64,000 nucleotides of DNA from Daphnia carinata (taxonomy: Eukaryota > Arthropoda > Branchiopoda > Diplostraca > Daphniidae). The notes below the pieces were generated by a model. It did not search any database. It saw only the letters and a program-made list of their open reading frames with translations, and had not been told where the DNA came from. Made by a program: the position numbers and the translations under genes. Positions 10,563 through 63,040 of the stretch are shown here, piece after piece. How positions within the stretch are numbered: position 1 is the stretch's first letter; each line of letters begins with the position of its first letter. The DNA lies in the NCBI RefSeq assembly GCF_022539665.2, contig NC_081334.1, forward strand, positions 1,426,001 through 1,490,000, written 5' to 3'.

Positions 10563-12177
10563 TCACGCATCCTCTGTGGGAACACCTTCTGCATAACATT
10601 CTACCCTGGAAATATCTTCGGAAGGCGCCGCATTTGGAGCAGGTTCTTCTGTTGGAGAATCTTCCAAGGACGCTTCTTCGCTGACGGGCGTTGGAATCTT
10701 CTCAAACGCTTGGACCTGATCACTTTCCCCATTGCTTGTCGGTGTTGTCACTGGTACCGGTGCCATTTGTAGGGATTTACGTATCCGATCTCCTTTTCGC
10801 CACAAGGTGATTTCCTAAATCAGATTAACATTCGTAATGATAAGTTGTGCGAAAAGGGGGAGAAAATGTATTACCTGTTGCTTGAAATAACGGCGTTCCT
10901 CTTCGTCAACCAGAACGAGATTCAGGTAATAACGAACAGAGAACTTTTTATTTATGTCACGCATGGTTGGCGTTAGATCGTAACCAGCAAGAAATACTCT
11001 GATAGGTATGCTCTCGCCTCGAACAGGTGAGCCATCCATTATCTCATATTTTGCAATAGTTTCATTTTCATTGAAGACGTTTGGTCCAGAACCTGTCGTC
11101 TCCCTTCGAATGATGGCAATTTCCATATGACGAATTTTGATTCTCACGAGGAGGAAGTAAATTTTCCCAACTATTACATCTTTCAAATGGTACCTGTCAT
11201 ACAGAAATATGCGGTATGTCAATATGGTTCAGTTGACGTATAAGAAATTATCGGCTTTTGATTTCATACTTGGACTTGTTGTATTCAAATTCAATGTGTA
11301 ACGAATCTTCGATGCCGACTTCCATTTTTATGCTACTGTTCATTTCTGGATAAGAACTAAGCGTGTGCACCGCCAAATCTACTTCTTTGACTAAATCTGT
11401 TAATCTTCTAACTACAGTCACTCTAAGGAAATATCTGTTGAAAATGACATTATTAGAGCTTGTGCTAAAGTTATCAAGTAATTATATCCTTTACCTTAGC
11501 TTGACATTTGTGCCAGTGTAGACCTCATATGGTTTCTCCACTTGGTTGAAATCAAAATCGTAACTAGTGTTGTGATGGAGTTCACCTGGGCGAGCTAATT
11601 CTTTCACCAATGAAGTAAATTCATGCTGATTCCCTCTATCATAGTAGAGTTCGATTTGACCAAGAAATTCAATTTTGATCCCCTGGTGCTCCAATTTATA
11701 GCCTGGTCGCTTGAGTGTTATATTTACCTGCAAATTAGTATGTAGGGATTTATACACAACATAATATTATATTTGACAATACATTGTAAATATTATCAAA
11801 CTTTACCTTTCCAGATAGGCTTTCTCCATCAAAAAATAAGAACAGCCTTTCTTTTTTCCCATCTTCTGTTTTAACTTCAGTAGTCCTTCTTGTTGCAGCT
11901 CCATCTAGGATGATATCTATCTCTGCACTTTGTCCAAATCCAAAGAAGCTCTGAAAATATATAGTGTATATTAAAGATGGATCATTTTTTCTATATATAA
12001 ACTGTGATTGTCTACTACAATGATAACAAAATAAATGGCTGAAGTGTAAACATTTCCTACAATATGTATCATGCTTTTCTGATTAAAATTACATGGCATT
12101 GGCAAATAGTGCTAATGTTGGGACATTTTGTGGGACTATGACATTTCTTGCTTTATAAAGAATGAGACACATACCAT
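10563..12177 (-). CDS. Vps26: Vps26, retromer arrestin-like subunit
   Basis: Vps26 joins Vps35 and Vps29 in retromer on endosomes and helps recycle cargo to the Golgi or plasma membrane. The coding exons on the minus strand are 12175-12177, 11807-11950, 11495-11727, 11270-11434, 10875-11193 and 10563-10814. They sum to 1116 nt, or 371 aa plus stop, with no frame break. The protein opens MSFFGFGQSAEIDIILDGA. It carries the near-invariant LVKELARPGEL, HIEFEYNKSKYHLKD and KFSVRYYLNLVLVDEEERRY blocks of the two-lobed arrestin fold. The first coding exon holds only the ATG, followed by the donor GTATGT; the next exon opens AGC TTC TTT, matching the usual Vps26 N terminus. The C-terminal tail after LWRKGDRIRKS is acidic and Pro/Ser-rich. 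It makes the protein about 35-45 residues longer than human VPS26A or VPS26B. Introns 2-5 are 60-79 bp and the first is 224 bp. Confidence 0.97.
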
Positions 12178-12883
12178 TTTTGCATCAAGTAGACGCAATT
12201 TCTCCTCATATAGCTATAGTCACAAATATAACAGGCGTTTTCCGGAGAGAATTGCTAAGTTTACGTCTTGTCGTCTACAGAATACAGACTACAAAAACCC
12301 ATAATCATGAATGCGGCGTTGCGATTTGTTGTAAGATAACCTGCTCAAACTTTTCGGTGAGTGGCTAAATGGAGCTAATGGCTAGGGGAGCCATAGATTT
12401 GATTTCATATATTTATTCAAATCTATGACTCTGGCTATGGCTTGTAGATGCAGATAGTCAGTTACAATTGAACTTTTGAAGATTTGAATTGGCATTCATG
12501 GTGGTATATATTTATTTTTACATAGTCATGAACAATCAACACTACACTACATTGATGCGCCATTTTCCAGTTTTGGCAACACGTTATCCACTGAGTTTCG
12601 ACAATTGTAATTTCTAAGCACGAAAAGAACATAAATACACACGACAAAATCACACTCTTTAATTAATGTTCATTTAGATGGCGCCAGATGGCAAAATTAC
12701 TGGATGACAAGATAACGACCATTTACGGCAAATCAGATATTTTTAGTAACGACAAACATCGATTTTCTTTCACCTACAATTATTTCTCATTTACGGCAAA
12801 TATGGAGAAGGCAAAACATTTCATCAGCTAAAACTAAAAAAAAGGCAAGACCTGGTAATTTTTTCTTCTTTTGCTTTTACTTG
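12178..12883. other. Spacer between Vps26 and LKB1
   Basis: This holds the Vps26 5' leader and promoter and the LKB1 3' untranslated region. Two minus-strand AATAAA signals (12412-12417 and 12511-12516) could end LKB1 transcripts. A TTAGATGGCGCCAGATGGC stretch at 12674-12692 resembles a CTCF core. No protein gene is seen. Confidence 0.5.
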
Positions 12884-14553
<1,670 letters not shown>

Positions 14554-16839
14554 TTTCTTTGTGTTCTGTCACCAATGACTGTCTGCCGCTGGAAATGCAA
14601 TTCATTTGGAGTTCACAATATGTTGATTCTTGATTGGCAGTTCCATGACTGGAGGTAACAGAAAATTTCTCTGCCGGTGATACACTGCTATACAACGCCT
14701 AAAAGCAGTGTAAATAAGGCGTCCGTAGGCACCGCCACGAATGTTTTCAATTCAGAATTAACAGTGTTCAACAGTAATGACATTATACATAGCAATGCTA
14801 GTAAACTCTTGTTAAATCTGTTACTGTTAACCCAAAGAATGGTATTAGTATACAGCAAAACTATCCAGGCGTTGGCGTAAATATTAGTTTTATTTAGTTT
14901 CGTCCGAATTCACCGATAGAAACTACCAAAAAAGTCTCTAGCTTGACGATGCGCTGTTGCCGGCTAGCACTGGCCTTAACCGGCATGCAGCAGAGGCTCG
15001 TCTCGTAAAACTATTGCATCTTTTCATGCACTTTCTGATGGCGGTTTGGCGGTCTGGGCTGCCGTTGAACTGGAGCCGCGCATGCTAGCTCATCGCAACA
15101 TTATTAATCATGAACTTTAAATGCGTTGGTAAATAAGACATCAGCAACCGTAGCATCAATTTGGTTCCCGAAACGTATAGGTTGATATATTTGAAAGGAA
15201 ACATAATTCTTTGTTTTAATGAGATGTATCGGATTTGACTTCCTGCTATTGCATTTCTTCATTTTTGAAAAACCGAAATGGTTTACAATGGATCGAACTA
15301 GGTATGGCAGCCACACACTTACACAGCATTGTATACAAGAGCGGTGTATTCAATATACACTGATTAACGATGTAGAGAGAAAAAGAGACGGAAAGGCAGA
15401 CAAATGAAATAGCAAATGAAAGAACAGTTACTTTTTGGAGTCGGGTAGAGGGCTCCGCAATAGTTACAAACATTTGCATTTGCAACATGATGTGCATAAC
15501 ATTGCATTTATGAAATGATACCCAAACAATAAAAAAAAAATCGATTAAGAACAAAAGGAAAACTTGGCAAAATAGCAAAACAAAAAAAAATCGATAACTT
15601 CTGCTCGGTATCGAACATCGTTCATGTAGAAAAATAAGAATAATACTCCTGAAGCTAGGACCCCAAGGGGAACATACACAAGTATAGAAAGGAAAATATC
15701 GACAAATTAATGTTCGAATTGCTCAGATACGCAATGACATTGCACAACATCCCGCAACGGTGCGAGGTAGAACGCAATTCAAAACCGCGGACGTGATAAC
15801 AGTGGTATCAATTCCAATCGTCTCTATTAAACCGGTTCGTCAGTTTTAGCATATGTATCTTTATATTGTATATTGCGTGAGCGTCTTTATACATGTATAT
15901 GTAAGTAATAATTACTTTAGTATTTAAAAAATGCACATGAGACGTCAAACGCTCTCGCAGGATTCAGTTCGTGTCCGAATATGGTGTGTTTATTTCATTT
16001 CTTTTCGGTATTTAAAAAAAAAAATGAATATCCAATTTATTTTTAAAATAAGAATTGAAAAAAAAAAATTAAAATTTCTAGGCAAGCAAGCACTTTAAAT
16101 TGTGTGTGATGTGGCTTATTGTACAATTTTTACGTAATAATAGCGAAAAAAAGTGTCTGCAAGCACCTAGGCATCGATAAAGTTCGATGTCATCTTCTTA
16201 CAGGTCCTAAGTCCAAAAACAGCAAACAAATTGGCAAATAAAACAATAGTACAAAGGATTTGCTGGGCGAAGGAAATCTGTACATCAAAGAGTTCACGTT
16301 GAATATAACGAGCTCTGGGAGCAGCACCAAAATTGGTGTGCGGGTAGGGTATGGGAGGATTCGGTCATTCCGAAGGTTGACTACAATACAATAACAAATG
16401 CGGACTGTAATAGTATACAGATTGAAAACAAAAAGTCCTCCGAAACTGTACCGATGGACTCAAATTTCCAAACAGCTGGAAAACAACAAAGGTCAGCACT
16501 GATCATTAAGGCAAACCAGATGATTTTTTAATTTGTTTGGTTTGGTTTCTATGTTGTTGTTTTTTTTTTTGTTTGTATTTTTTGTTTATCATTATGATTA
16601 AATTTTTGGTTTTTTGGTTTTTTTTTTCATTTTTACTTGTGCAATTTCTTAACTGGATAGCAGGACTAACGTACGAAAGGGAAAGTCCAAAATCTTCTTA
16701 AAGGGCTGAACGGGCTGTCCAATTCAATAAAATTCACGTCCCCGTGTATCTAAATGCGTTGAAATGGATGTTTTGCGTAACTTTGTACGTAGCAATGATA
16801 GTTTTTTCCCCATTTTCCGGCGTGCTTTTTCTTTTTTTT
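14554..16839. other. LKB1 5' flank and PKC-delta 3' untranslated region
   Basis: No protein gene is recognised. The PKC-delta stop codon is at 16840-16842, and its 3' untranslated region runs leftward. A minus-strand AATAAA at 15989-15994 would give an untranslated region of about 850 nt and is a reasonable but unproven end. The LKB1 promoter should lie just right of 14553; no clear TATA box is seen. T-rich and A-rich tracts occur at 16559-16630 and 16010-16070. Confidence 0.45.
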
Positions 16840-54958
<38,119 letters not shown>

Positions 54959-55456
54959 TTTCCCAATCTGAAACGATAAGAAAGAAATGAATGAAACTCT
55001 CTAAATCAAATAGTGTCTTGAATATCGATCCATTATATATGTGTGTAACGAGCTCTTTGAAATGCAAAACGATCGGGATGAACCCTTTGAAATGTTCTTC
55101 TTTTCTTTAAAAAACAAAACAAATAAAAAAAAAAATAATAATAAATGCAGATCAAATATGCGAACGTGGGTCCGTGGGTCCGGTTGGCTGCTAACGAAGT
55201 AAACCAAGTGCCCGATGTGCAGACAAATGAGGCAAAGAGTTCCCCCCCCCCCCCCCCCTTTTTAGCGGATTATTAATTAATCCTCCTTCTCTTTCCACTC
55301 CAATGAAACAAACAAAAAAAAAAAAAAAAGGGGGAAAGCGTCTGTTACGTGCGATACACAACGAATAATCCTAGAACTCTTCAACCACTTGATCATTTCA
55401 CGTGAAAGAAAAGCGCGCATCAATCATCCGCAAAATTAAACATCCGTCTTTAAAAT

Positions 55457-55458
<2 letters not shown>

Positions 55459-55486
<28 letters not shown>
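55459..55486. repeat. Poly-T tract (28 nt)
   Basis: Uninterrupted T run in the PKC 5' region, between the candidate 5' exon and the first canonical coding exon. Confidence 0.85.
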
Positions 55487-55490
<4 letters not shown>

Positions 55491-55623
55491 AGCGTCGTCG
55501 GTCGCAACTGCTACAACGTGATAAGCACCCGAGAAAAAAAAAAAAACTAAAATGGTACGTTCATGTAAAACTATGTCAACGGTCGGATGCGGTGAAGGAT
55601 GGAACAAATAAGAAGCGGCATAC

Positions 55624-55730
55624 TTGAATGGAGCCAATGTCGAAATTGGACGCTTCCGAAGACGGAGTTAAAATGGGAGTCAACGGCGCCTTGTCTTCCA
55701 TTCCATCCACAAACGTGATCTCAATTGCAA
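55624..55730 (-). CDS. Candidate 5' exon giving an in-frame N-terminal extension of PKC-delta
   Basis: The donor ATTCAA|GTATGC at 55624 joins in frame to the exon beginning at 54967 (ATTGGGAAAATG). An ATG at 55699-55701 would therefore add 29 residues (MEDKAPLTPILTPSSEASNF...) before MPEFVRVK. The stretch is Ser/Thr-Pro-rich. A poly-T tract and AG lie just upstream. It may instead be an in-frame 5' untranslated exon, with translation starting at 54958. Confidence 0.4.
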
Positions 55731-56146
55731 CTCGATTTTTGTGAATAAAAACGAAGGCGAAAAAAAAAAAAAAAACTGGCCGAAATGCAAATAACCAAAC
55801 GCTTTTTACGACATGGCTCTCCCCGTGTTCGATTTCAGCGCAAACAAAAACAAACAAACAAAACAAAAACACTCGACACAGCGACACGCGAAAAGGGAGG
55901 AAACGTCAACGATCAAAAGATGCAAGAAAGACAAAAAAAAAAAAAAAAATGATGCCGTCCTGCTCGATACCACCGGCTCGACTGGAGTGCTGATGGCACG
56001 GGCCTTTTATCATCATACCCTCCCCCCCCCCCCTTCTCCCTATAAAGATGTGCAGCAGCACAGACGGACGGATTGTCTTGCGCAGAAAGACGTCGTCTCT
56101 CTCCCCCACTCGATGTCTTCGAACGAGTATTTGTTTTCTTTTTGTT

Positions 56147-56154
56147 GACACACA

Positions 56155-56198
<44 letters not shown>
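56147..56198. repeat. (CA)n-(GA)n compound microsatellite
   Basis: A CA array passes directly into a GA array. Confidence 0.85.
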
Positions 56199-59100
56199 CA
56201 CACTCTCCGTTTATACAGTCTGCGCGTAGAGGCAATACACATGTTGGCATGGATTTGAATGGTACTTTGCATAATGCGACACACCCGTGTACTCCGTGTG
56301 TGGCGTTCTTCATAATCATGATCGTTGTAATGTATTTTTTTTATTTTTATTTTAACGGAAATCACGCGGGAAAATGTGGGGCGTTAAAGGTTATACGCCT
56401 ACGATGAATCGCAACTGTTTGCACGCGTAATCGGAGCAACGAGGGAAATACGAACTGTAAACGAACTCGTAAGCCATGTTATGTGTTTTCATACCGGACG
56501 TCGTAATGACGGGTGAATTTACTTATCTAGATAAAGACAAATAAAATAAAATAAAAAAAAAGCCTTTCACATTATGGAACAATTTCAAGATTGGTGAAAC
56601 GCATCGTCGGATTAACAATTTTGATAATCACGCGGTTCGATAAGGGTCTAGAATTCCACCTCCCCCTCCCAGAAAAAAAAACAAACAAAAACAAGCAATG
56701 ATAAATATTATCAACGTCCACCTCCGCCCTTCCAATGAATTGCACAAGATTTCCCATGTTAGACGATCTGGATCAACTATCCCACCCTAAGTTAGTGCAA
56801 GTTAATTCAAGATCCTTTGCGCCATTTACAGATCGAGTTACATAAATTGGACACATTTTTATTCGAAATAATCGCATTGATCACGATGTGTCCTCAATGT
56901 CTAATATAGCAGAATAAGGTAGTCGATCGTAAAGTGCAGTTACACGAGAAAAAAAAAAAAATAATGGCGTGAATCGGATGGACGTCTTCTATATTTTTAC
57001 CGCTCTAGGATATAGTGGTTTGATCCCCGGGACAAGATCTCACAGCCATACCCAATTTTGCTATGAGCTTCGAATTCCACGCCCCCCCCTCCCTTCCTCC
57101 CCATATCATTTTTCGTCCAGAGATGTTATTGCACATATTATTATAGAGGCCTAATATAAAACAAAACAAAAAAAAAAAGACTTCAAAGCTCAGCAGCTTC
57201 TCCTCCAGTTGCTAACAGGCAACGCGTTTTTGCTCAGTTTTTTTTTCTTCTTCTTTGAATCGTTTATAAAAAAAAAAAAAAAAAAAAAGGATCGAAGTTT
57301 GCTCACTTCCAAACTCAATTTGATTCTTTCCTCCATTTTCACAGACGTCCTCAGCGCCCGCACAACTGGGATCCAATAATAATAAAAAAAAAAAAACAGC
57401 CAATCCTTCAAGTCGCAGTGCCATGTCATTACGGCGTATCTCTTTGCCATTAACGCGGAACGTGAGGCGAATGTTGCCGCGGCCCGGCACATCGAGAGTT
57501 GGACAGCGCGCTGCTTTTCAACGAAAGTCTCCTGTACAGTTTCACTTTAACGTTTCACCCCCCCCCCGTACCTCCCCCCCCCCAGTCCGCATGATAAATG
57601 GACGCCCTTTTCCAGCAGCTGAAGGCCACATTTATTTTTCTAAGCAAGTTCGCAAACGCCGATGCTATCCGCAGTTTTCTCAGGAGGAATCGATCCCCAG
57701 TTTGCCAACGGACTCGCTAAAAACTCTGTAATCTGTTTATCCGACTTGGGACATCAACTAGAATTAAACGAATACCCGTCAAAGGCTATCTGAGATTCGC
57801 CTTTTTTTTTTTTTCTGACAGTGTTGCCTAGTCAGATTCGCTTCGTTGGATTATTTTTCTGCCGTCCATCCGGCCACAGGAAACGCTAAGCAACGGTGCA
57901 AAAATAAAAACATAACTACGGACACTTTTCTTTCTTGGAAATTTAATTCCATCGCGATTGATGTTTGGGAGGGGGTGGTGGGGGAGGTCATCGAGTCTTA
58001 AGGACTGCAATCACCGCAATGTCCTCTTTGAACCTTTTCCTTTTTCCAGCCATGTCTCTGTGGGATATAAATGACGTCCTACTAGCCGTACAATATCCTT
58101 TAAAAGGACGCATCGTCAAAATGTCTTAGTGCGAATCCAACGCAAATCGTTGCACAACGAAGCGCCAATGGCATGCCCATTTCGGCAAAGCGATCCGCCT
58201 GATCTCGTTACGAGGCCTCTCTCGCACTGACAACAATGAATAAATCACGCGGCTAACACTATGTGCCATCCGCAGCGTGCGGCCCCGGCACTCACAATTT
58301 CAACATCAAAAAGCTGTTTTTTGAATTTTGTTTTCTTTCCTTTTTTATTCTCGACGCGCTACACGAGAATGCCGGAAGCTAACGCATGATTTACTACGTA
58401 ATTACATTGAAATTTCGCCGCACAAAAAAAAAAAAAAAAAAAATGGCGATCAATTGAATGTAGGGGAATTGAATCGCTTACGATGAAATTCTGTAACGTT
58501 CGTCGAGAGGAAGACGGCAGCAGCCAATGATATCTAAACAGTTCAATCATCTGTACGCCCACACTGACAGTTTGGCTATCGCACGTCGTCCTATAAAGAT
58601 AATGCGATTTTTTGATAGAACGGCAGGGAGAAAGAGAAGGGAAAGGGAAAAAAAAAATCGATCGCTGAAGGAGGAGGAAATTGTATAAGGTCGTCGTGCA
58701 AAGAGGAATTTGAATTTTTGCTTTTCGTTCAACTTTCGGGGAAAAGTAAGCCGACTAGACGCTTCGGCTAAAGAGGCGCAGCAGTAGGTTTTTTTTATTG
58801 CATCGAACGGATGGATGCCTCCACCACCCCCCACCAAAAAAAAAAAAAAAAAAAAAAAACTTTTGAATTGCTACCGCGTTCGCTATATCGTCTAAAAAAT
58901 ATCGGCCAGGATACGCTTGTCCGCAGCATTTTGATTTTTTTTTTAAATAAGAAAGTTAAACAGGCCAAACGAATCCTTGTTTCGCCATCTTTTTTTTTTT
59001 TTTTTTTTTTTTTTACCATGTTTACACACTCGAGTTTTATCCGCCCCTACAACATCCATTCATATCGCCGGCTAAATTCAGTTAAAGACAATCGTTAAAA

Positions 59101-59860
59101 AAAACAACTTCAAACAGCCAACGGCGATGTGACCATGATTTGCGTAGAGAGCCGTTGTCATCGCAGCCGAAGCGGTAGACGATTCAAAACCGCTCGTATG
59201 TAAGACGACTGCAATCGGAATGTAACGTGTCGATTTAAGCGGAGTAGCGCGTTTCAAACTTCTCAAAAAAAAAAAAAAAAAAATCTCGCTTTGTTTGTTT
59301 GTTTTTATTATCATCCAACCTTTAAAAATTGTCAAGTGCGTTTCATTTTCAAGAATGTTCGCTTGCTATATGCGGCTGTCCTTTTTATCCTGGACAAACA
59401 ACCTCAAAAACGCTCCTAGATGTACATAAAAAAAAAGGCCCTTCACCAGGGGCGACTAGCATTGACGCACGAAAAAAAAAAATAAATAAATAAATAAATA
59501 AAAAATAGGGACGGCAAGTACAACAAATTCCATCGTCCACAGTGTCAGTATAAGAGGGCTGGATGCCTGTCCGGAACGTATATAAATATATATAAAAGAG
59601 GCAATCCAAAAAAAAAAAAAAAAAAAAAAAAAAGACAGGAATTTCATGTTCCAGTTTGTATATACAACTGAGCATCCAGCGGTCAAATTGCCTCGTAGAT
59701 GTATACATAACAACATGTCTATCTCTTTCGCGAACCAACATTTTCTTCTATATTCGGTAGCGCATAGACGTGCGCCACCATTAAAAAAAACACGCACACA
59801 GACACGACCAACCACAATTTTCTTTCACGAAAAACAAAACAAAAACGAAACGAAATGTTA

Positions 59861-59892
<32 letters not shown>

Positions 59893-60713
59893 CGTGCAAG
59901 TTGTCTTTTTATTCATTCGAGTCTAGACTATTACGTCGTAAATCTGCTGCCATTGCAGAACGAATAAATCAAATAAGAGAAGAAATGCGAGTGAACATGC
60001 TACTGTTTTTCCCTTCCTTTCTTTCTTTCTTTGCTCGTGTTTCCCCACTTCTTTTCAGATTACTATCCTTCATATCTCACGCTGTAGAAGAGCACGTCTC
60101 AGTCATTTTTGTCTTTGTTACAAAGCTTCCCCCTTCTTTTGTTTCCCCCGGTTGGCATCCAAGTTTCATATGGACGCCCCGCATTCGATTGCGTTTGATG
60201 TGAGCAAAAAGCCGAAAGCGACAGCATTACAACATCAGCGCACACGCTCCCTAGCCAAACGCGTTCTGCGTTACGCACCGCTGATTGTTACAATATCCAC
60301 TCATTAGCGCGCGAAATGCGTTGCGATTAGGAGCGCATCCCTATTTAATGTCTACAATGGCTGCCGCCGTGAAAGACGATGGCGACATCTATCGTACGGC
60401 GCCAGTAAAACTCGTTTACCGACGCCTTGTTAGTTCTCGGTGAAGAAACCATCCACACAACCGATTGTCTATTAGCGGGTAACATAAAAAAATATATATA
60501 TATTATTGCGCTCCTCGGCAATCGACATTTCTTTTTTTTTGTAAGTAGCGATAGCTATTTGCAATTATTGCCCGCCGTCGTAATGAGCTCAGAAGAAGCC
60601 AAACAAAAACAAACAAAAAAAAAAATAAGACGGAAATCATTTTCATCTTGATCGCGATTCACCAGTAATACGTGATAGTAACGTAGATCCCCCACCCACT
60701 CTCCCTTAAAATG

Positions 60714-60746
<33 letters not shown>

Positions 60747-63002
60747 TACGAGTTGGATGTGCGATTCGCATCAACGACAGACGTTACGCCTACACTTGCT
60801 TCCTCTGTGGTCAGCACTCCATCAAGCTTGAAGGCCATCACGCAAGACATCGTGACGTATACATTTTTCCTTTTTTCGGAGGGCAACAACAAAAGAGACG
60901 AAATGCTGGCCGGAACTGCGGACTGCTCCATATACTCGATCGGCGGTACATCTGGACAGGAGCGATCGCTGAGCCAAGTTTTTGTTTGTTTATATATTTA
61001 TCAGCGCAAGACCTTTGCATTAGTTAAGATGCGGAATAGACGTGTAGTCTAGGTCTAGAATTTAATGCAGCGCTCGAACACGTCGATTGATGCCGCAACA
61101 CGCGCAAGAGGCGAGCACAATTCGAAGGGAAGCGCAAAATTGATGACTAATAATAAAATCTTTATGATCGGAATATGATTGCCCACACTCTGATTTGACG
61201 TGAATTCGATATCCTAACGACAGAAAGGACCCGCCAAAAGTGGCAGAGTCATCGTGAAACGGCGTATCCGGCCCAAAACTTTCCGATAAAAATCCAAATA
61301 TAGGGGGGAAAAAAGAAAAGAAAAAATGATCGTAAAACATTCGAGTAAATAAGAAAACCGTAAAGACGAAAAAAAAAAAGCAGCTTCGCAATGGAATCGG
61401 TGAATACGTATAACCGGCCTTTTGTTACACATCAATGACCCGCTAGAACTTTCTGTGCCCATTAATGGATAGAGTTGAAAGGCACGTAAGATGCATTCAA
61501 TGTTATTCCTTTCGCCAGGCATGTAGGCCCACACAACTTGTCGATTAGGGCTCCCCCCCCCCCCCACCCTCAATAGTTGAAATCTAACGGAAAAGTTTTC
61601 TTTTTTTCTTCTTCTTCTTCAACCCAACACACGGTAATCAGTGCAAAGTTCTGCCCAGCTATATCCGCACTCTTTTATGCCGGCCTTAAGAAAGAAAAAG
61701 AAAAAGAAGGGAATACACTAATAGAAAACGTGCGAGCAGTCCGTGAACGATCCATTATAGATTACATTAGTACAAAGCATCGTCAACATAACACGAAACT
61801 GCGTAGAAATAAAAAAAAAAAAAAAATATGATGAAGGCCATTAAATATAAAGGCCTTTACTTATTATGAGGAAAAGATGTATCAACGTTCGCGGTAAATT
61901 AGGTTATCAGCAAATAATGATAATAATAATAAAAAGGTTACACAAAGACGGCCCGTTTTTCTGATCGCGCGCCATACGAGTTAAGATTTTCGGGATATTC
62001 GGTGTTCCATAAACGCCCACGGTCGCAAAAAAAATTATTTATTGTCTATACATCCGGTGTGACGCAACAACAAAAACGTACCGACACTTTCTCCGCAATT
62101 TCCAGTGGTTTTACTGTTTGCCCAGCAATTATTCCCCCTCCCCCTTTCGCTTCGGTCCATTAACATCCAGTTAGTTTGTTTTGTTTTTCTTTACCCCATT
62201 GAATAAGCAGCTCCATAACTTGTGTGTTTTGTTATGGTCTTGTGCTCGCGTTTGGCCTACTTTTTTACGGTAAAAAAACAACAGTTTTTGGCTAAGACGC
62301 GCAATCAAAACGAGTTAGCGAGGGGGTTTCGTGGGTGGTGTTCAATCTTGACCTATTCTAACACCAAGGTCGAACGGAATATCAAACGGCACCGTTGAGA
62401 AGCATTAAAATTCACTGCGATTAAAAAAAGGGACACATGGAATACCCTCGATGGAATGTGCTGATGTGGTTTCAACTGTTTTGCGTGCACCGCCTGATAA
62501 ACGTGAGCAATAAAACATTGTTCGTTTTGTACTTTTTCTAAAGCAGTGCATTTCGGCGGCATTGCATCAGACACGCCCGTTCGTAACTCTTTCGACGTCA
62601 CAACCCGATTTCCCATCCTCGCCCACTTATGTCACAATGCCAGCAGTAAATGGCGAGTAAAAGTCGTCAAGTTACAACCACGGTCGCAAAGCAAAACAGA
62701 AAAACCTTGAAAGGGGCTGACGAGAATTGGATGTGCGTTAAGACAACGCACTTCGTAACGGGGTCGTTTGTCCATCACAGAAAATGGTCGTTTAATCGAA
62801 CCTTGTCTGACTTGATTTCGCTCGCCCTCGTAAACAAAACAATTGCTCTCGTTCCAATCCTAACTCGTTGCAACCTTGTGTTGACCGACACCGTTTAAAA
62901 AAAAAAGGGAAAATAACAATTGTCAAAAGAAAATGGGGGATTCACCGTAGTCGATTACACAGCGCGAGTCATAAAAATAAACTCATTTTTTAAAGACCCA
63001 TT

Positions 63003-63006
<4 letters not shown>

Positions 63007-63038
<32 letters not shown>
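63007..63038. repeat. Poly-A tract (about 32 nt)
   Basis: An uninterrupted A run followed by ATGACAACC. Confidence 0.85.
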
Positions 63039-63040
<2 letters not shown>

